Positions 35,040 to 63,240 of a stretch of DNA of 64,000 bases are shown here, piece after piece. Origin of the DNA: Gibbula magus (lineage: Eukaryota > Mollusca > Gastropoda > Trochida > Trochidae); contig OW388292.1 in assembly GCA_936450465.1 (NCBI GenBank), positions 6,405,756-6,469,755 on the forward strand, read 5' to 3'. Position numbers and translations under genes: made by a program. How positions within the stretch are numbered: the first letter of the stretch is position 1; every line of letters starts with the position of its first letter. Below the pieces are notes generated by a model that saw only the letters and a list, made by a program, of their open reading frames with translations, was not told where the DNA came from and searched no databases.

Positions 35040-35975
35040 AACAACACACCGGAGGTCATTCAGACACCACTCCTGGTAATATTCAGACAACACTCCGGGT
35101 ATTATTCAGACAACAGTCCGGGTATTATACAGACAACATTCCGGAGGTTATTCAGACAACACTCCGGAGGTTATTCAGACAACACCCCGGGTATTATTCA
35201 GACAACATTCCGGGTATTATTCAGACATCACTAAGGAGGTTATTCAGACAACAGTCCGGGTATTATTCAGACAACACTCCGGAGGTTATTCAGACAACAC
35301 TCCGGGTTTTTATTCAGACAAAATTCCGGGTATTATTCAGACATCACTCCGAATATTATTCAGCGACAATCCGGGGGTTATTCAGACAACATTCCGGAGG
35401 TTATTCAGACAACAGTCCGGAGGTTATTCAGACAACACTCCGGGTAACATTCAGATAACACACCTGGTATTATTGAGACAACAATCCGGGTATTATTCAG
35501 ACAACACTCCGGGTATTATTCAGGCAACACTCAGGAGGTTATTCAGACAATACTCCTGGTATTATTCAGACAACATTCCGGGTATTATTCAGACAACAAA
35601 AAGGTTTTATTCAGAAACCTCTCCGGTGTTATTTAGACAACACTCCGGGTATTATTTAGACAACACTCCGGGTATTATTCAAACAAACGCTCTGGGTGTT
35701 ATTTTGACAACTTTCCTGTTTTTATTCAGACATCACTACGGATGTTACTCAGACATCACTGCGGATGTTATTCAGACTTCACTACGGATGTTATTCAGAC
35801 ATCACTACGGATGTCATTCAGACACCTCTCCCTCTGTTATTCAGACATCACTACGGATGTTATTTAGACACCTCTCCTTGTGTTATATTCAGACATCATT
35901 CTGGGCGTTATTCGGACATATATCTGGTTATTATTCAGACATTATCCCTGGGTGTTGTTCAGGCACATCTCAGGG
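35040..35975 (+). repeat. 23-bp minisatellite, about 40 copies
   Basis: The unit reads tattattcagacaacactcc, then ggg. The left part is homogeneous. From 35700 it shifts to diverged units (cactacggatgttattcaga). The frames RQHSGYYSDNTPGIIQT are repeat artefacts. Each unit has an acceptor-like ttattcag. Confidence 0.93.
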
Positions 35976-36539
35976 TCTATACACACTATTTTAAAAGTTA
36001 TTTCATTACTTTACATTGCATCTGATATCAAGGCAAGTGATCAAATTAAAGCCTTTTCTTATTAGGAAAGTGTTGGCATCGTCCAGAGTATTTTAATACG
36101 AACACCGTATTCGTACCCCATCTCCTCTTTCTCAAAGGCTCAGTTGGGCTTAGAAAATATAACATCTGAAAGTTTTGACATGTACGTGTACAAAACTCCA
36201 TACCAAGTTGACTGACGTCACACCTTGTAGCTCAATACCCTACGGCATACGGACACCAGAGACTCACACATCAATACACACACAAAGGCCTAACGGTATG
36301 AATAGTTCCCCTATTTACGGAGTAGACGGATGGAGGTCAATTAGATCCGGGGCTCTCCGAATGAATGAGCACGGGTCAGCCAATAGTATCAGGACTGGAG
36401 ACTGGGTGTGTGAAGTAACATACTTATTCATATGAGCGTGAAGGCTATGTGGTGTTTATATTATTGACACGAAGCACACTGGTAAATATTGGGTGGCAGT
36501 GTCCCGTAGTTCATTTTTCTGTGGGTTTAGTCTACAGTC
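35976..36539 (+). other. 5' flank of the EGF-TIR gene
   Basis: About 560 bp lie between the 23-bp array and the ATG at 36540. No clear TATA box or CpG-rich promoter was recognised. tctacag at 36531-36537, just before the ATG, could be a 3' splice site of a 5' UTR intron. Confidence 0.3.
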
Positions 36540-51521
<14,982 letters not shown>

Positions 51522-52328
51522 ATGCAATGTAAGCATTCAACGTTGTGGCTGCGGTTTGGGTCTCCTGCGATACGGACTATCATGAGTGTAATATAAAAAG
51601 GGCAATCACTTACAAAACATTCCTACTTATTACAGTCCATTTCGACGCTACATGTACATTATGTATCGTGCATTGTGACCCGTGATTCACCCGTCGCATT
51701 TCATTTAACTTTCTTGTGCGCGCTGCACCAGTAGGTTCTGTCTCTCATCTACACCTACTGCATAGCTCGCCCTCGTTGGCCAGCACAAGAAGTGGCAATT
51801 TAAATTAGCGGATAAGTTGTGTAGATTTGTCACCTAAACATTTGTTTGCAAATAAGACTGATATTTTTTAAGTGAAATGAACTTTCAAACTTGAGTTCAG
51901 ATCAGAAGACGATTTTATCATTTCCTTAAAGGTGGCATTATTCCAAAGTAAGAGGCTGTGAATCCCAATTATTCTATCTCCATGTTTGCATTACTGTCAG
52001 TGGCATGTGACCCTCATTTTGATCTTTATGGTTTCTGTTGTCTCGTTGTACATGTATATTGGAAACTAGTTCATTATAATTGGCTGAAGGTTCACACACT
52101 TTTACTTACACACTAAGTATTTTTTTAAATAAATGTATTCCATTTTTTTTGTGTTAGTATTTTCTACTGGTCTGAAAATAAATTATTTTAAAAGTATATC
52201 ACTTAGTTTTCATTTTGTTTTTAAAATATATGTAGGTTCAGGAGTATACGCAATCTCATTTAAATCAGATCATAGATAACACTCGTACCTCGCCGCGTTT
52301 ACGATTTGAGTACTGCACCATAGACGTA
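51522..52328. other. 3' flank of the EGF-TIR gene
   Basis: Probable 3' UTR and beyond. Contains the AATAAA sites noted separately. No further genes were seen. Confidence 0.4.
52128..52182 (+). promoter_or_regulatory. Candidate polyadenylation signals for the EGF-TIR gene
   Basis: Two AATAAA hexamers occur at 52128-52133 and 52177-52182, about 0.6 kb after the stop. The second is followed by an AT-rich stretch. Either could end the transcript. Transcript data would decide. Confidence 0.4.
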
Positions 52329-52805
52329 ATACCAGGTGACCCTTTACTCCAGCCAATCAGGGATGATTATAGAAAGCCAGCAAACGTTGGCTGCTTCAGG
52401 GAAATACTACACAAAAAAGTGTAATAGTAAATCAAATTAATATTCATTTTAATTATAAGAGTAAACAAAGTAAAATATTTCCCAAATCAGTTTAAAATAA
52501 ATTGTATGATACAAATTTCATGTGCAATGTTTTTATGTAATTTCCAAAATTATTTTCAATACATGTTGAAGGTGTTGGTAGGTGTAGACAGAGGAATAAA
52601 TACAGTCTTGCTAAGTTACATAGGTACATGTATTTATACATTATTACATATCTATTTAATAGAAATAAATGTATTTGTCCCTTTTGATAATTCTAATGAC
52701 AATATTATCCATTGGTATTGTAATGAAGCATTATATATATATATATATATATGTATACCAGGTGACCCTTTACTCCAGCCAATCAGGGATGATTATAGAA
52801 AGCCA
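52329..52805 (+). mobile_element. 375-bp element flanked by a perfect 51-bp direct repeat
   Basis: The direct repeats are 52329-52379 and 52755-52805 (ataccaggtgaccctttact ... gattatagaaagcca). Between them, 52380-52754 begins gcaaacgttggctgcttcag and ends in (AT)n. The same sequence occurs inverted at 59940-60391 with a much longer (TA)n end. This looks like a retroposon-type insertion with a simple-repeat 3' end. Confidence 0.7.
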
Positions 52806-53925
52806 TCGCCACGATTTGAGTTGGCATACGAAACACCACATTCAATGTCATAACTGAGAAGGCCTGTGATTGCCTGAATTTATTGAAGGTGAAAGGCTAG
52901 TGTGAAGGTCACCTGACATGACCTCTGGGGGCAGTACTCAGATCGATGAACGAGGTTTGAGCGTTACGTTTGATCTGATTTAAATATATCGACTTTTACG
53001 TTAAAGTAAAGGAGTATAGAATACAAACCTTCTAAAGATTAGATGATCACAACTAGGGGAACTGCTGTGTGAAGTACACCAAGAAATCATAAGCCTGGAT
53101 GTCGTGCAATAAGCAATATGCTATGCATGGTCAACTTGATTATTTTATTAGTATTTTAAAAATACATTGACCGTTAAATAATGATGACCCAAGAAAGTTC
53201 TTTAATCAGCGCCAGTGATGTGTGTAGCCTACATCAAACCAGGACGATAAACAACACGCTCTCTCTAAATATAGACAGTCACTACAGATGCAGAACACTC
53301 TCAACTCATTTCATATCCAGCTTTGTGCTCACCCATCCATACAGTAAACAAAGAATTGTAAAGCAACATCTACCGATGTATGATATATATATATTCCAAT
53401 TCAAGTAATAAGATCAGAAATGTAAAACTACGTTATTCATCGTAGGAAATATATAAATTGTATATAACAAGGTATCTACCGAATACAGAAGTTGAAAATT
53501 TGGGTTAGTTATCATCACACCACCAATGCAGAAAGTATTAGATTCAGAATTACAAAAAAGAATTTGGAATGTACAATAACGCATAGAAATATTGAATCTA
53601 CACGTTTTGGAATAAAAAATTATCGATAAAAAATTACATCTGATGAATTATAAGATAATAGTAATATATTTCTATTGCGCCTGGTATCCAACTCAAAGCT
53701 GTTCAACAGCGCAACTTACAGTATTCTCACAATCAGTCTAAAAGTAATTTTTTGGGGCAAAGATATGGGTTTTGAGTTGTCCACGAAAAGAGTCAATGGT
53801 TTCTGAACATCTTATCTCCAAGGGAATAGAGTTCCCGATTGGCCCACAGACAGAGCAGGCATGACTAGCTCATCTTGTCCTGGTATTCGGGACCATAAGT
53901 TGTAGTTTGTTCTCCGACCGACCGT
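52806..53925. other. Unassigned
   Basis: AT-rich noncoding DNA. Small frames only, none resembling a protein. Confidence 0.5.
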
Positions 53926-53929
53926 AGTG

Positions 53930-54236
53930 GTCGTGCAGGGAGGAGACACAAATCAGGTCCTGAGTCCGGATCATTTACTGCTGCGTCGCGCAGGGTCGAG
54001 ACACAAATCAGGTCCTGGGTCAGGATCATCTACAGCTGCGTCGCGCAGGGTGGAGACACAAATCAGGTCCTGGGTCAGGATCATCTACAGCTGCGTCGCG
54101 CAGGGTGGAGACACTGATCAGGTCCTGAGTCAGGATCATCTACAGCTGTGTCGCGCAGGGTGGAGACACTGATCAGGTCTTGGGTCAGGATCATCTACGG
54201 CTGCGTCGCGCAGGGTGGAGACACTGATCAGGTCCT
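53930..54236 (+). repeat. 55-bp minisatellite, left part (about 5.5 copies)
   Basis: The unit reads gtcctgggtcaggatcatct, then acagctgcgtcgcgcagggt, then ggagacacaaatcag. It continues at 56974 after the hAT element, so the array was split by that insertion. Confidence 0.95.
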
Positions 54237-56973
54237 CAGTGTTTTATCCAGGATTTGGTACAAGTGGGGGATATCCCCCCTACATTCATAAAAAGTGGGG
54301 GAGTACCTAAAACCTCTGGATTAAAAGAGGGGGAGTGCCTACAACCTGAAATAAATTTTAAATAAATGGTGGCAATGACATCTACTATACTACTTACAAT
54401 CTCATTTGCCTTTGGGAAAGATGCGTCTGTCCTTCTTGTTTTTGAAGAGCATGAGTGCACGATTAAAGTCAAAGTCTTTTGATTTACCCCCTTCCAGTTG
54501 GATGAGCATTAGTTTGTATACAGTGACTGGGTCCAGCCTGTTTCTGAGATTTGTGTGCACATTGTTCTGACAGCTGAACCCCCTCTCACAGTCCGCTGTT
54601 TGCAAGGGGATGTGCATTGACAGTTTTGCTAATTTTAGCAGATTTGGAAACTGTGCTTCATGGTACTGTTTGATTGTCTGCCACAAAATGTGTGTTTGGT
54701 CTCTCCTGTACATCTGTTGGAGAACAACCTGTTTGACAAGTGTCCATTCAGCTCTGGTTTCATCTGGGTTTACTAGTGCCTCACTCTCTCCTCTCTGCTT
54801 GCCATAATGCTGCAATATGGTCTCCATGGCTTCTACACCATATCCCTGCACCTCTTCACCAGACAGAAATGACAATGGTCTAAGTCCAAAAACATGGAAT
54901 GCTGTTGCTACTTTGGTATTGTCATTTGGAAATCTCTTTGTCATCTGAGTTTCTAGCTCCTTTAGGAATTCTTTTCTAACCCCTTCAAACTCCTTCTTGG
55001 CAGTTTTAATTGTCTTGGTGTCTGTAGAGTTAGTAAGAGTTACCCCATTCACAATCATCTTTTCATCTTTGACTTTGCAATGGGACAGAGTGAAGAGTTG
55101 TTGGAAGTAGCTTTTGCCACTGGAAGCTTGCTTGATGACAGAATAAATGCCTTCAATAGCTGGTTGAACAGCTGCAATGTCCAAGTGTGCTTTCTGAAAA
55201 ACCATGTTCAGAGCAGCAAGAGGGGGAATAACATCCATCATAAGGTACATAGTTGCAACAAAGGTGTAATCAGTCAGGCTGACATACAGATGGTCTGCTC
55301 GCTTGCTGTCTCCCTTGTGCTTCTTGAAGTATGTGACAAGAGGTTTAAGAGACTGGTACACTGCATTCAAAGAATTATAAAATGACATCCATCTAATTTC
55401 ATGGACCTCCTTCATCTTGATTTCCTTAGAATCTAGCACTTGCTGTATTTCCTTGAGCTCTTCTGTACGTGAGGTTGACTTGGAAAAATAGTAGTAAAGG
55501 TCACAAAGTACCTTTTGAAAAGTATCTTTCAAATAGGGAACATTGTCTGCAGCTTTGCTTGTGCATAGGTTCAACCGATGGGCCATACAGTGAACAGATA
55601 TGCAGTGTGGACTAACTTCTTTTATTCTTGTAGCAACACCAGTTTTAGAGCCAGTCATAATGGAAGCCCCGTCAGATCCAAAACCAATAACTTTCTGCCA
55701 TGGAATACCTTTTGCCTGAAGAAATTCCCCTAGTGCATCAAATAACACAGCTGCAGTCACACTGACTCCTGACAACTTGATATTCCCAAGAAACATTGTT
55801 TTTGGTATCAGGTTATCATCCACAATTGTCGCATAGACCACCAATTTCTTCTGCACTACTACATCAGTACTTTCATCAGTCATAATTGATATAAAGTCAC
55901 TGTCATTTATTTTCTCCTGCATTGTTTTTTCAATCACTTCAGTAAAAATATCCAGGAATTCTGAACATGTAGTTGAAGATGTGTATGTAGCATTGTCACC
56001 AACATGCAGCTTCGATAGATCAAGTCCATTTTCTTCTTCATGTGCAAGCATGCCCTTGTAATGATCCATAGCACAAATAATTGCCTTTTCCTGTGCACAA
56101 TATTTGTAGTGAACATTTGTTCTTGCTTTTTCAAAGGTAGATTGTGAAAGTTTGTCTTTCAGAGCTTGCTGGTGGTCATTTGTCGTAATATGCCGTTCCA
56201 ATGTTGAAGTTCGGAAATTCGAACACCCGCGGGTGAAAGGATTTTTTTTAGCGGTAGAAACACAAATTTCACACAACATATTCCCTTCTTCATTTAATTG
56301 TAACCATGTATATTCGTTTTTCCATGAACTTTGAAATTTTGTGTCGTACTTGCGTTTCTTTCTTGGCGCCGATTCTTCAGCGGCATCGTTATCACCACTC
56401 GCGCCATTGTTTTCCTGATCATTTTCGGTTTCAACATTACATGTATTTACCTCTGAATTATCAGTGGCTGTGGGGACTTCATCAGGGGTTGCATGATTGT
56501 CAGCATTTTCTGATTCATCAGTATTTCTTTTGGTAAAGAAATCTGTTATTCTTTTAGGTTTCTTTTTGCCGGTAGACATTTTCGCTAGTAAGTTAGCAGA
56601 CGCCATGTGACTGTCAAACGGGCGGAAATGATTACTGCGCATGTCTAAACATTCGGAACTTCTTGGATTGACCATTTAGCCTCGACCACACACGTTCTAA
56701 GCAGGGGGATTACATGGGAAAACGATGTTTTATGATTGATATTACGGAATTTCCGAAACGTACGAAGATGTCTCCTCTAACAAGGAAGTGTTTGATCGCG
56801 ATGTTGGAAAGAGATAGTAAAATAAAAAAAATACATGTAACGCACCAGTCTGATAAAATTGCGTGAATGTATGTTTATTTGCGCGATTTCTCCCCCACTA
56901 TGACTGTAAAGTTGCGTGACTGATTGGCTAACTTGCGAGAATCCCGCAATCGCGCACTCTGGATAAAACACTG
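54237..56973 (-). mobile_element. Complete hAT transposon, 2737 bp
   Basis: The ends are perfect 15-bp inverted repeats: cagtgttttatccag at 54237 and ctggataaaacactg ending at 56973. GGTCCT flanks both ends directly (54231-54236 and 56974-56979). Removing the element and one GGTCCT restores a normal 55-bp unit. Most hAT elements make 8-bp duplications, so the 6 bp here is notable. It encodes one intact transposase on the minus strand. Confidence 0.92.
54402..56675 (-). CDS. hAT-family transposase, intact
   Basis: The 757-codon frame has no stops. The first Met is at 56675; the Met of MSTGKKKPKRITDFF (about residue 33) is an equally good start. Near residues 120-170 is a BED/TTF-type zinc finger (CEIC ... 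H-x4-H in LERHITTNDHQQAL). The catalytic core follows: FISIMTDESTD, GFGSDGASIMTG, SVHCMAHRLNLCTS. The C-terminal hAT dimerisation domain has HIPLQTADCERGFSCQNNVH and RNRLDP. The enzyme cuts and pastes the element through its inverted ends. Domesticated relatives such as ZNF862/KIAA1586-like proteins look similar, but the intact ends here point to a mobile element rather than a host gene. Confidence 0.92.
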   Translation of the reverse strand: MVNPRSSECLDMRSNHFRPFDSHMASANLLAKMSTGKKKPKRITDFFTKRNTDESENADNHATPDEVPTATDNSEVNTCNVETENDQENNGASGDNDAAEESAPRKKRKYDTKFQSSWKNEYTWLQLNEEGNMLCEICVSTAKKNPFTRGCSNFRTSTLERHITTNDHQQALKDKLSQSTFEKARTNVHYKYCAQEKAIICAMDHYKGMLAHEEENGLDLSKLHVGDNATYTSSTTCSEFLDIFTEVIEKTMQEKINDSDFISIMTDESTDVVVQKKLVVYATIVDDNLIPKTMFLGNIKLSGVSVTAAVLFDALGEFLQAKGIPWQKVIGFGSDGASIMTGSKTGVATRIKEVSPHCISVHCMAHRLNLCTSKAADNVPYLKDTFQKVLCDLYYYFSKSTSRTEELKEIQQVLDSKEIKMKEVHEIRWMSFYNSLNAVYQSLKPLVTYFKKHKGDSKRADHLYVSLTDYTFVATMYLMMDVIPPLAALNMVFQKAHLDIAAVQPAIEGIYSVIKQASSGKSYFQQLFTLSHCKVKDEKMIVNGVTLTNSTDTKTIKTAKKEFEGVRKEFLKELETQMTKRFPNDNTKVATAFHVFGLRPLSFLSGEEVQGYGVEAMETILQHYGKQRGESEALVNPDETRAEWTLVKQVVLQQMYRRDQTHILWQTIKQYHEAQFPNLLKLAKLSMHIPLQTADCERGFSCQNNVHTNLRNRLDPVTVYKLMLIQLEGGKSKDFDFNRALMLFKNKKDRRIFPKGK

Positions 56974-58003
56974 GGTCCTGGGTCAGGATCATCTACGGCT
57001 GCGTCGCGCAGGGTGGAGACACAAATCAGGTCCTGAGTCAGGATCATCTACAGCTGCGTCGCGCAGGGTGGAGACACAAATCAGGTCCTGAGTCAGGATC
57101 ATCTACAGCTGCGTCGTGCAGGGTGGAGACACAAATCATGTCCTGCGTCAGGATCATCTACAGCTGTGTCGCGCAGGATGGAGATACAAATCAGGTCCTG
57201 AGTCAGGATCATCTACAGCTGTGTCGCGCAGGGTGGAGACACAAATCAGGTCCTGAGTCAGGATCATCTACAGCAGCGTCGCGCAGGGTGGTGACACTGA
57301 TCAGGTCCTGAGTCAGGATCATCTACAGCTGTGTCGCGCAGTGTGGAGACACAAATCAGGTCCTGGGTCAGGATCATCTACAGCAGCGTCGCGCAGGGTG
57401 GTCACACTGATCAGGTCCTGAGTCAGGATCATCTACAGCAGCGTCGCGCAGGGTGGAGACACAAATCAGGTCCTGAGTCAGGATCATCTACAGCTGCGTC
57501 GTGCAGGGTGGAGACACAAATCAGGTCCTGAGTCAGGATCATCTACAGCAGCGTCGCGCAGGGTGGTCACACTGATCAGGGCCTGAGTCAGGATCATCTA
57601 CAGCAGCGTCGCGCAGTGTGGAGACACAAATCAGGTCCTGGGTCAGGATCATCTACAGCTGTGTCGTGCAGGGTGGAGACACAAATCAGGTCCTGAGTCA
57701 GGATCATCTACAGCAGCGTCGCGCAGGGTGGTCACACTGATCAGGGCCTGGGTCAGGATCATCTACAGCAGCGTCGCGCAGTGTGGAGACACAAATCAGG
57801 TCCTGGGTCAGGATCATCTACAGCTGTGTCGTGCAGGGTGGAGACACAAATCAGGTCCTGAGTCAGGATCATCTACGGCTGCGTCGCGCAGGGTGGAGAC
57901 ACTGATCAGGTCCTGGGTCAGGATCATCTTCAGCTGCGTCGCGCAGGGTGGTGACACTGATCAGGTCCTGGGTCAGGATCATCTACAGCAGCGTCGTGCA
58001 GTG
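56974..58003 (+). repeat. 55-bp minisatellite, right part (about 19 copies)
   Basis: Same unit as 53930-54236, with variants ctacagcagcg, ggtggtcacactgatcag and cagtgtggag. Frames repeating SGPESGSSTAASRRVETQIR are artefacts. Confidence 0.95.
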
Positions 58004-58225
58004 AGTGAGTGAGTGAGTTGGGGTTTAACGCTGCTTTCAAGAGTATTTCACTTATTTGCGGCTGCTAGTATTATGACATGGAGAAAGCCCGCAACGCCAT
58101 ATGGCCATGCACTGCGGTGAAACCTGCGAGCAGCGGCTGGAACTAGCGAACCATGGGTGGTACTACGCTGAAATTCAGTGTAGCATTGCACCCAAACCTT
58201 ACTGCGTGTAGAACAGTTCTCAACT
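58001..58225 (+). mobile_element. GAGT-led SINE-like repeat
   Basis: (GTGA)n at 58001-58016 leads into gttggggtttaacgctgctt, catttgcggctgctagtatt-like sequence and ccgcaacgccatatggccat. The GAGTGAGT...GTTTAACGCnGC start resembles a SINE core family widespread in molluscs. This is from memory, not a search. Confidence 0.45.
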
Positions 58226-58235
58226 GCAGACAAAG

Positions 58236-58335
58236 TTACACCTACACTTTTTCTGATATACCTATACTTTTTCTGATATACCTAAACTTTTTCTGATGTA
58301 CCTACATTTTTCTAATATACCTACACTTTTTAACT
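58236..58335 (+). repeat. About 22-bp tandem repeat, 5 copies
   Basis: Units of tacactttttctgatatacc with small differences. Confidence 0.8.
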
Positions 58336-58718
58336 ACTAAGAAATTAATGGAATCAATTTTCTCAATTTCCAAATTTAAGTGATGATACTTTATAAAATG
58401 TCAGATTAAATATGAACATATAAGACATTAGCCATGCAGTTTTTGGCGTTAGCTGTAAATTTCAGCGAGATGTTCGTGCGTCTGCGTTGACAACACCGTC
58501 ATTGGGCCATATCAATTAGATTTCGAGCCCCAAACATGGGTAACCATACAACCTTAGCATGGGCTGAGCGTACCCGTGAGTTGTCACAGCTGAGGCCGTA
58601 TTTGGGTTGTGCGTTTCATACACAAGCTTGTTTACAGCTGTATATTTGTTTAGAAATATTATGAAATAGTATTCGTTTACACTCGACCGAAAGTGGGGTA
58701 TAAGACACTGTCGGATAT

Positions 58719-58851
58719 ACCCATACTTTTCCTCGTGTATCAAATGATACCCTACACTTTTCCCCGTGGAGCCGTACTCGGCTAGCGCCTCGAAAGGGCC
58801 CCACGGGGAAAAGTGTAGGATATCATTCGATACACGAGGAAAAGTATGGGT
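58719..58851 (+). mobile_element. Foldback with 51-bp arms
   Basis: The arms 58719-58769 and 58801-58851 pair with only about two mismatches (acccatacttttcctcgtgt ... ttttccccgtgg). The loop is about 31 nt and GC-rich. The 156-codon minus-strand frame crossing it is not a gene. Confidence 0.85.
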
Positions 58852-58859
58852 AGATCTCT

Positions 58860-60391
<1,532 letters not shown>

Positions 60392-61970
60392 TGCAAAGTT
60401 GAATACAATATTTCTAAAACATTGGCACATTCTTAAATCCAGGAGAAGAGAAGAGATCAGATATCAGTTCACACATTCAGCATAACACTTCTTTTTACTC
60501 TGTTTTTATATATCATTTGCTGAAATCAAAGGATCACACCTTCAGAAAGAGCATTTTACTGAAAATACAGTCCATTCATTGTTGTTGTTTTTTGTTCTCT
60601 TGGATTATGGACTCCATCCCCTGTAACAACAATAATTCATTATTCTGGATGCTGCATATGGATACACATTCATTTATTCATAACATGTTATTTGAATTTT
60701 GTTTAGGACTTTGATATTTTTATGTCAGCCAATTGACAACAATAATTCTATACCTCCACAACCTCAGTATAATATTATCACGAACAAATATATAGTTATC
60801 AAACAAAATATTGAAATCCTTTATGGAAAGCTATTTCTTTGAAAATGTGAATGTGCATTTAAATTCATGATCACTAACTCGTTGCTACTAAATTGTACTT
60901 TCTTTAAGTGAGTAATTTCTACTACATTGAAATTTGGATTTGAATTTAGATATTTGTGTTATAATTGATGATTCCCTTTTTGAATTGAAAGCAAACACTA
61001 GATCTATTGGAGCTTAATTGATTTACGATATTTTAACAAGTCCTGAAATCAATTATAAAAGTTTTAAACAAAGGCGAGTCATGCACACATTCACATTTTA
61101 CCAAGAAATCATGAAAAATTAAGATATCATAAATTGACATTGTAGTGAATCCCATGGCTAGGAATTAACACTAGTCATTCAGCCCGAGGCTAGTAAACAT
61201 TTGGATACTGCCAGCCCAGTGTGCCAAAACAAATTCTGAATCACTTTGGAAAATTGTGAGCGCATATCGAAAAATTGATCTGCAAAACACACACGACAAG
61301 AGCCACGCTTTGTTTTCCTCGACTCTGATTGAGATTTCAACTAATATTCATGTTTTCATACACATTACAAATTATACATCGTTAGAAGAAGGAAAACAAT
61401 GACCTGCTTACCGAAATCATTCCGTGTCGACAGTGGACAACTACCTTAAAGTAGTGAAATCAAGAATTTGACATGTCCTTTCGGATCATAAATTCTGCTC
61501 ATAATGAGATACCAAACACAGATTTAGCTATTTCCTCATTTCCATTATACTTTCATACAGGAGATGTTCGAATTTCATAATAAGTTTCATAATTTATTTG
61601 TGACCCAGATCGTCAAAATGCTTTCACCGAAGTAAAGCGCAGTGTTGTTTACATACAGCGTGGCTGTTACGTCACGTTTTTTTCCCCAGGTGACGTCACA
61701 TCCGGTTACATCACCGGACCAATACGATTGCAGAAAGTAAATGACGCTATTTTTATAAGCGCAAAATATTAAATAAACTGTTTCTGGGGCATTTTTTTTT
61801 CAAAAGAGACGAGGGAGTAGGACTTTCTATGTATTTGTTTGGAAACATAATGATGCGGAGGTTTATATTTTATTACCGTACTTTCCCATCACAATATAGC
61901 CTGGAAATGGTAAAAGTTTACAAAACGGAAGCATATACTTTCCTGCAGGTCCATTTATTAGGTGTATAAA
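60392..61970. other. Unassigned
   Basis: AT-rich, without recognised genes. Near 61650-61720 a patch has tgttacgtcacgt and gtgacgtcacatccgg, like the CRE-bearing sites elsewhere. Confidence 0.4.
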
Positions 61971-61973
61971 GCC

Positions 61974-62604
61974 CTGTTTATACGGCGAACTTTGCACATA
62001 TGCAAAATTGCTTATGGTAGTAATATACACACGTGAGTAAAAGTAAATTTGCTATGCGTTCATATGTGTTTAATGTCTGCCTATGCAAATGGGCTTCCAA
62101 CTATTTTAATATATGAATAGAGAATTCCTAAAACATACCAATTAATATTAATTAGATGTAAACTAAATAAATGACATTAATTTATATCTGTCAACATTGT
62201 TTAGACTATTTCGGCATAATTATATAATGAAAATCGGATAGTCAGATTGATTTCGAAGGTCATCGCGTGCAAGAAGGAGATAATGCTATATATATATAAT
62301 TTGAAAAACAATATTAAGAGTTTCTAAAGTTATCTAATATATTTTCTCAACCTGTGTGAAGTCACTATGTCTGTATACGACGAACTTTTACTAGAAAAGT
62401 GAAAATACCTTATTTACTCACGGTAGTAAAAATTTGCACCTGCCCCTGACTAGGTGCAAATTTGCTTACGGTAGTGAAAAATTTGCTTACAGTAGTCAAA
62501 TATACATATGTGCAAATGCGTCCATACGGCGAAGTTTGCTTATATGAGCAAATTTGCATATGTGTAATGCTTTACTCATATGCAAACGCTCGCCGTATAA
62601 ACAG
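61974..62604 (+). mobile_element. MITE-like element with 15-bp inverted ends
   Basis: ctgtttatacggcga at 61974 and its inverse tcgccgtataaacag ending at 62604. Flanks share tgtata. Internal sequence repeats variants of tttgcttatggtagt and tgcaaatttgc. No ORF. Confidence 0.55.
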
Positions 62605-62719
62605 TGTATAAGAAATATAACTCAGCCAAATTCGTAATTGATTTTTTTCAAATGACAATAAAAAGCTGTCACGAGCACAGATAATAGTGATGCGCCGATG
62701 TTTAAGAAACGTTTCATGT

Positions 62720-63240
62720 TTTAGCTCATCTGGCCTGAAAGGCCTGATGGGCTTGTGGCATGGCATGGTGTCCGGCGTCCGTCCGCCCATCCATCCGTCC
62801 GTCCATCCGTTTGTAAACTTTTCGCTTTTTCGTCTTCTTTTCCACAACCACTTGGTCTAGGGAGCAGAAATTTTCTGTACAAACTGGTGACCGTGTGACC
62901 CCAAATAAGGTCACAGGGGTCACGACCTTAAAAACCTAGTTTCATCTTCTTCTCAAGAACCAATGTCTCTAAAGAGCTCAAATGTTATGAAAAAACTCCT
63001 TGACTGAAGGGCATTCTAACTTGTAGATTTTGTGACCCTATAACCTCAAATATGGGTTACAGGGGTCATGACCTAAAAAGCTATTTTTATCTTCTTCTTC
63101 AGTCCCAAAAGCACTAGAAAGCTGAAATGTTGTGTACAGGCTCCTTGGCCAATGGGGATTCTAAATTGTAGATTTGGTAAGCCGGTGACCCCTCATATGA
63201 GTTATAAGGGTCACAGCCTAAAAAAAACCTTTGTAATGAA
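62720..63240 (-). repeat. Mollusc-type interspersed repeat, copy 3 (inverted)
   Basis: ttagctcatctggcctgaaa, ggcctgatgggcttgtggca and (ccgt/ccat)n are followed by repeated blocks of gacctaaaaa and caggggtcatgacc. Inverse of the family at 13000 and 19510, and longer. Confidence 0.7.

Noticed and set aside
34956..36065. Frames repeating RQHSGYYSDNTPGIIQT
   Set aside because: Translation of the 23-bp minisatellite.
53927..58012. Frames repeating SGPESGSSTAASRRVETQIRS
   Set aside because: Translation of the 55-bp minisatellite on both sides of the hAT element.
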